A DNA stretch of 64,000 nt from Mesorhizobium sp. B2-3-4 (GTDB taxonomy: Bacteria > Pseudomonadota > Alphaproteobacteria > Rhizobiales > Rhizobiaceae): the NCBI RefSeq assembly GCF_006442315.1, contig NZ_VFVY01000006.1, positions 186,001 through 250,000 on the forward strand, read 5' to 3'. Each line of letters begins with the position of its first letter. Positions within the stretch are counted from its first letter, which is position 1. Shown piece after piece: positions 61,959-64,000 of this stretch. The notes beneath the pieces are model-generated. The model saw only the letters and a program-made list of their open reading frames with translations. It ran no database searches and had not been told where the DNA came from. The translations under genes were made by a program, and so were the position numbers.

Positions 61959-62477
61959 TCAGCGCGCGTCGCGCTTGGCCTGCGCCACCTTGGCCGCCTT
62001 GCGCTGCCGGCCGAGTTCGGCCGGTCGAACCAGGCTTGCAACCTTCTGGTTGGCCACGGCCCGCATACCCTTGTGCGCCGTGCGCGAATTGTGCGCGGGA
62101 TTGTCGGGGGCTTTCTGCTTCAGGGCCAGCGCCTTGCGCGCATTGTCGACCAGGGAAACGCGGGCCGCCAGTTGGCGGCGCAGTTCGGCCTCGCCGTTCA
62201 GGCGCCGCATGGCCATCGCCAGCACAGCGAGCTTCACTTGTGAGCCGCCGTCGGCCTTTGAGGGCGCGGCGCCCTTTGCCGCGCCCTTGCCGCGCATCTC
62301 ACGCCGCCGGCGATGCGCCTCTGTCTGCGCCTTGTCGCGCCTCTCCCGCAGCAGCTTCACCAGGCCGGAAAGGTCGGCGTCGGATAGTTCCTGTACCGCC
62401 GGATGGTGCGATTTCTCGACCAGTTCCTTCTCATCGGTGCTGAGAGCGCGCGCTTCTTCCTTGCGGGAAATCGCCAT
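61959..62477 (-). CDS. Conserved rhizobial hypothetical protein, basic and helical
   Basis: A 172-residue protein, strongly Lys/Arg/Ala-rich: MAISRKEEARALSTDEKELVEKSHHPAVQELSDADLSGLVKLLRERRDKAQTEAHRRRREMRGKG, then LNGEAELRRQLAARVSLVDNARKALALKQ and a basic C-terminus KVAQAKRDAR. It lacks a recognised domain. The acidic-then-basic helical pattern and composition suggest a nucleic-acid-associated protein; this is inference. It is convergent with the DyP peroxidase and 95 bases downstream of the GlcD-type oxidase. Confidence 0.75.
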   Translation of the reverse strand: MAISRKEEARALSTDEKELVEKSHHPAVQELSDADLSGLVKLLRERRDKAQTEAHRRRREMRGKGAAKGAAPSKADGGSQVKLAVLAMAMRRLNGEAELRRQLAARVSLVDNARKALALKQKAPDNPAHNSRTAHKGMRAVANQKVASLVRPAELGRQRKAAKVAQAKRDAR

Positions 62478-62572
62478 GACATTCCTCCTGCGCTGGCGTG
62501 CCTGTCTGTTTCAGGCAGCCAGAGCCTCGGCCTGAATAGCGGCGCGGTCAAGACGCGCGCTTCGCCATGCCC

Positions 62573-63988
62573 TTAGCCTTCGCCAGGCAGGATCTTCCCC
62601 GGATTCATGATGTTTTGCGGATCGAGTGCCTGCTTGATCGTGCGCATGACATCGACGCCGTGGCCCAGTTCATGGCGCAGGAAACCGATCTTGCCCTGGC
62701 CGATGCCATGCTCGCCGGTGCAGGTCCCGTCCATGGCGATCGCCCGCATATTGAGCCGCGCGACGAATTTTTCCGACAGCGCGATCTCCTTTGGATCGTT
62801 GACGTCCATCAGCACCAGAACGTGAAAATTGCCGTCGCCGGCGTGGCCGACGATCGGCGCGATCAGCCCCATCTCGGCAATGTCGGCTTCGGTTTCGGTG
62901 ACGCATTCGGCAAAGCGCGAGATCGGCACGCAGACATCGGTCGAAAGGCCCTTGGCGCCCGGCCGCAGCGTCAGCGACGACCAGTAGGCGTCGTGCCTGG
63001 CCTTCCACAGTTTTGTCCGCTCCTCGGCGACACTGGTCCACAGGAACGGCCCGCCGCCATTTTCCTCGGCGATCATGCCGAATGTCTCGGCCTGTTCGGC
63101 AACGCCCGCGTCGCTGCCGTGGAATTCCACGAACAGGCACGGGCTTTCGGGATAGTCCAGCTTCGAATAGTTCTTCATGGCCCGCATCTGCAGCGCGTTG
63201 ACCAGCTCGATGCGCGCCACCGGAATGCCCATCTGGATCGTCGCGATCACCGCGTTGCAGGCAGCTTCGACGCTCGGGAACGGGCAGACGCCGCCCGAGA
63301 TCGCCTGCGGAATGCCTTGCAGCTTCAAGGTCAGCGCCGTGATGATGCCTAGCGTACCTTCGGATCCGACCAGCAACCTGGTCAAATCATAGCCGGCAGA
63401 ACTCTTCTTCGCCCGCTTGCCTGTCGTAACCGTCTCGCCGTCAGCCATGACGGCGGTCAGCGACAGCACGTTCTCGCGCATCGTGCCGTAGCGCACCGCA
63501 TTGGTTCCAGAGGCCCGCGTCGCCGCCATGCCGCCGAGCGAGGCGTTGGCGCCGGGGTCGATTGGAAAGAACAGGCCGGTGTCGCGCAGATGCCGGTTCA
63601 ACTCCTCGCGCGTCACGCCGGGTTCGACGGTGCAATCCAGATCCTGCGGATTGACTGCCAGGATCCGGTTCATCCGCGACGTATCGACTGAGATGCCGCC
63701 GCCCGGCGCATTGGTGTGGCCCTCGAGCGAGGAACCGACGCCGAACGCGATCACCGGCACGCGGTGCGCCGCGCAGGTACGCACGATCTCCTGCACCTCG
63801 GCCGTCGTCTCGGGAAACGCGACGCCGTCCGGCGCTTGCGTCGGGATATAGGTGGTCGTATGCGCGTGCTGCGAGCGGATGGCCTGGCCAGTCTGGAAGC
63901 GCTCGCCCAGCCGCTGCTTGAGGATGCCGAGCACGGCGGCGATGCCTTCCTCGTTGCGTTCGACCGGATTGAGGTCGCTCAGAGCCAT
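62573..63988 (-). CDS. FAD-linked oxidase, D-lactate dehydrogenase/glycolate oxidase GlcD type
   Basis: A 471-residue flavoprotein. The FAD_binding_4 domain (residues about 50-225) has VPVIAFGVGSSLEGHTNAPGGGISVDTSRMNRI, DPGANASLGGMAATRASGTNAVRYGTMRENVL and LLVGSEGTLGIIT. The FAD-oxidase C-terminal domain shows GHAGDGNFHVLVL and GTCTGEHGIGQGK, the family-typical metal/substrate signature, ending DPQNIMNPGKI. It probably oxidises D-lactate or a related 2-hydroxy acid to the 2-oxo acid, with electrons to the quinone pool or a c-type cytochrome. The exact substrate is unknown. Its start is 12 bases inside the window edge; MALSDLNPVERN looks complete. Confidence 0.92.
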   Translation of the reverse strand: MALSDLNPVERNEEGIAAVLGILKQRLGERFQTGQAIRSQHAHTTTYIPTQAPDGVAFPETTAEVQEIVRTCAAHRVPVIAFGVGSSLEGHTNAPGGGISVDTSRMNRILAVNPQDLDCTVEPGVTREELNRHLRDTGLFFPIDPGANASLGGMAATRASGTNAVRYGTMRENVLSLTAVMADGETVTTGKRAKKSSAGYDLTRLLVGSEGTLGIITALTLKLQGIPQAISGGVCPFPSVEAACNAVIATIQMGIPVARIELVNALQMRAMKNYSKLDYPESPCLFVEFHGSDAGVAEQAETFGMIAEENGGGPFLWTSVAEERTKLWKARHDAYWSSLTLRPGAKGLSTDVCVPISRFAECVTETEADIAEMGLIAPIVGHAGDGNFHVLVLMDVNDPKEIALSEKFVARLNMRAIAMDGTCTGEHGIGQGKIGFLRHELGHGVDVMRTIKQALDPQNIMNPGKILPGEG

Positions 63989-64000
63989 GAATTCCTCCGC

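Overview
The window reads as a chromosomal segment of a Rhizobiales alphaproteobacterium, most likely Mesorhizobium or a close relative. This is inferred from the high GC content, the circularly permuted two-piece tmRNA gene with the alphaproteobacterial tag ANDNYAEARLAA, the tail-type SspB adaptor, the degP-DUF2065-hflC-hflK-folA arrangement, the rhizobial hypothetical proteins and the heptanucleotide intergenic arrays. No phage, integrase, transposase, CRISPR array, rRNA or tRNA gene was recognised. Almost all of the window is coding, mostly in short minus-strand operons interrupted by divergent regulator/target pairs.

Layout. 0-7.5 kb: an HxlR regulator divergent from an NmrA-type quinone reductase, an NAD-dependent epimerase, two tandem kup potassium transporters whose last 542 bases are virtually identical, and pdxJ. 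7.6-16.5 kb: a SpoIIAA-like protein, a RecD-like helicase, a DMT transporter, a cobalt-type nitrile hydratase operon (alpha, beta, activator) and an RND efflux pump with a perfect palindrome upstream. 16.7-20 kb: a LysE exporter and ilvIH behind a leader-peptide attenuator. 20.2-27.2 kb: an AraC/GyrI regulator, a PcfJ-like gene split by an in-frame amber codon, a phosphonate-oxidising TmpAB/PhnYZ-type operon with a divergent LysR gene, and an XRE-cupin/hypothetical/GNAT cluster. 27.3-32.8 kb: a HerA-like ATPase, a diguanylate cyclase, miaA overlapping serB head to head, and a GNAT enzyme. 32.9-45 kb: degP, DUF2065, hflC, hflK, a DMSP-lyase-like cupin, folA and DUF4424; cobF; modE, modC, modB, modA and a molbindin with ModE-like operators; trmO; thyA. 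45.2-64 kb: DUF2853, tmRNA, an AAA kinase-like protein, an alpha/beta hydrolase, a padR-DUF1700-DUF2807 operon, a Bcr/CflA efflux pump with a divergent TetR gene and perfect operator, sspB with two small genes, a CBS-type ClC transporter with a divergent MarR gene, an ECF sigma factor with a SnoaL tail, a giant AsmA protein, a DyP peroxidase and a GlcD-type FAD oxidase.

How the genes work together. Several units pair a regulator with a divergent target and carry a visible palindrome between them: HxlR/quinone reductase, LysR/TmpA, TetR/Bcr, MarR/ClC, and ModE with the mod genes. The tmRNA and SspB belong to the same pathway (tagging and ClpXP delivery). HflKC, DegP and AsmA concern envelope quality control. 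FolA and ThyA are coupled in folate/thymidylate metabolism but are separated here by about 6 kb carrying cobalamin and molybdate genes.

I found no clearly undescribed multi-gene system. The most worthwhile leads are the TmpAB-type operon with its palindrome, the related heptad arrays at gene ends, the kup gene-conversion tract, the ilv attenuator and the amber-split PcfJ gene.
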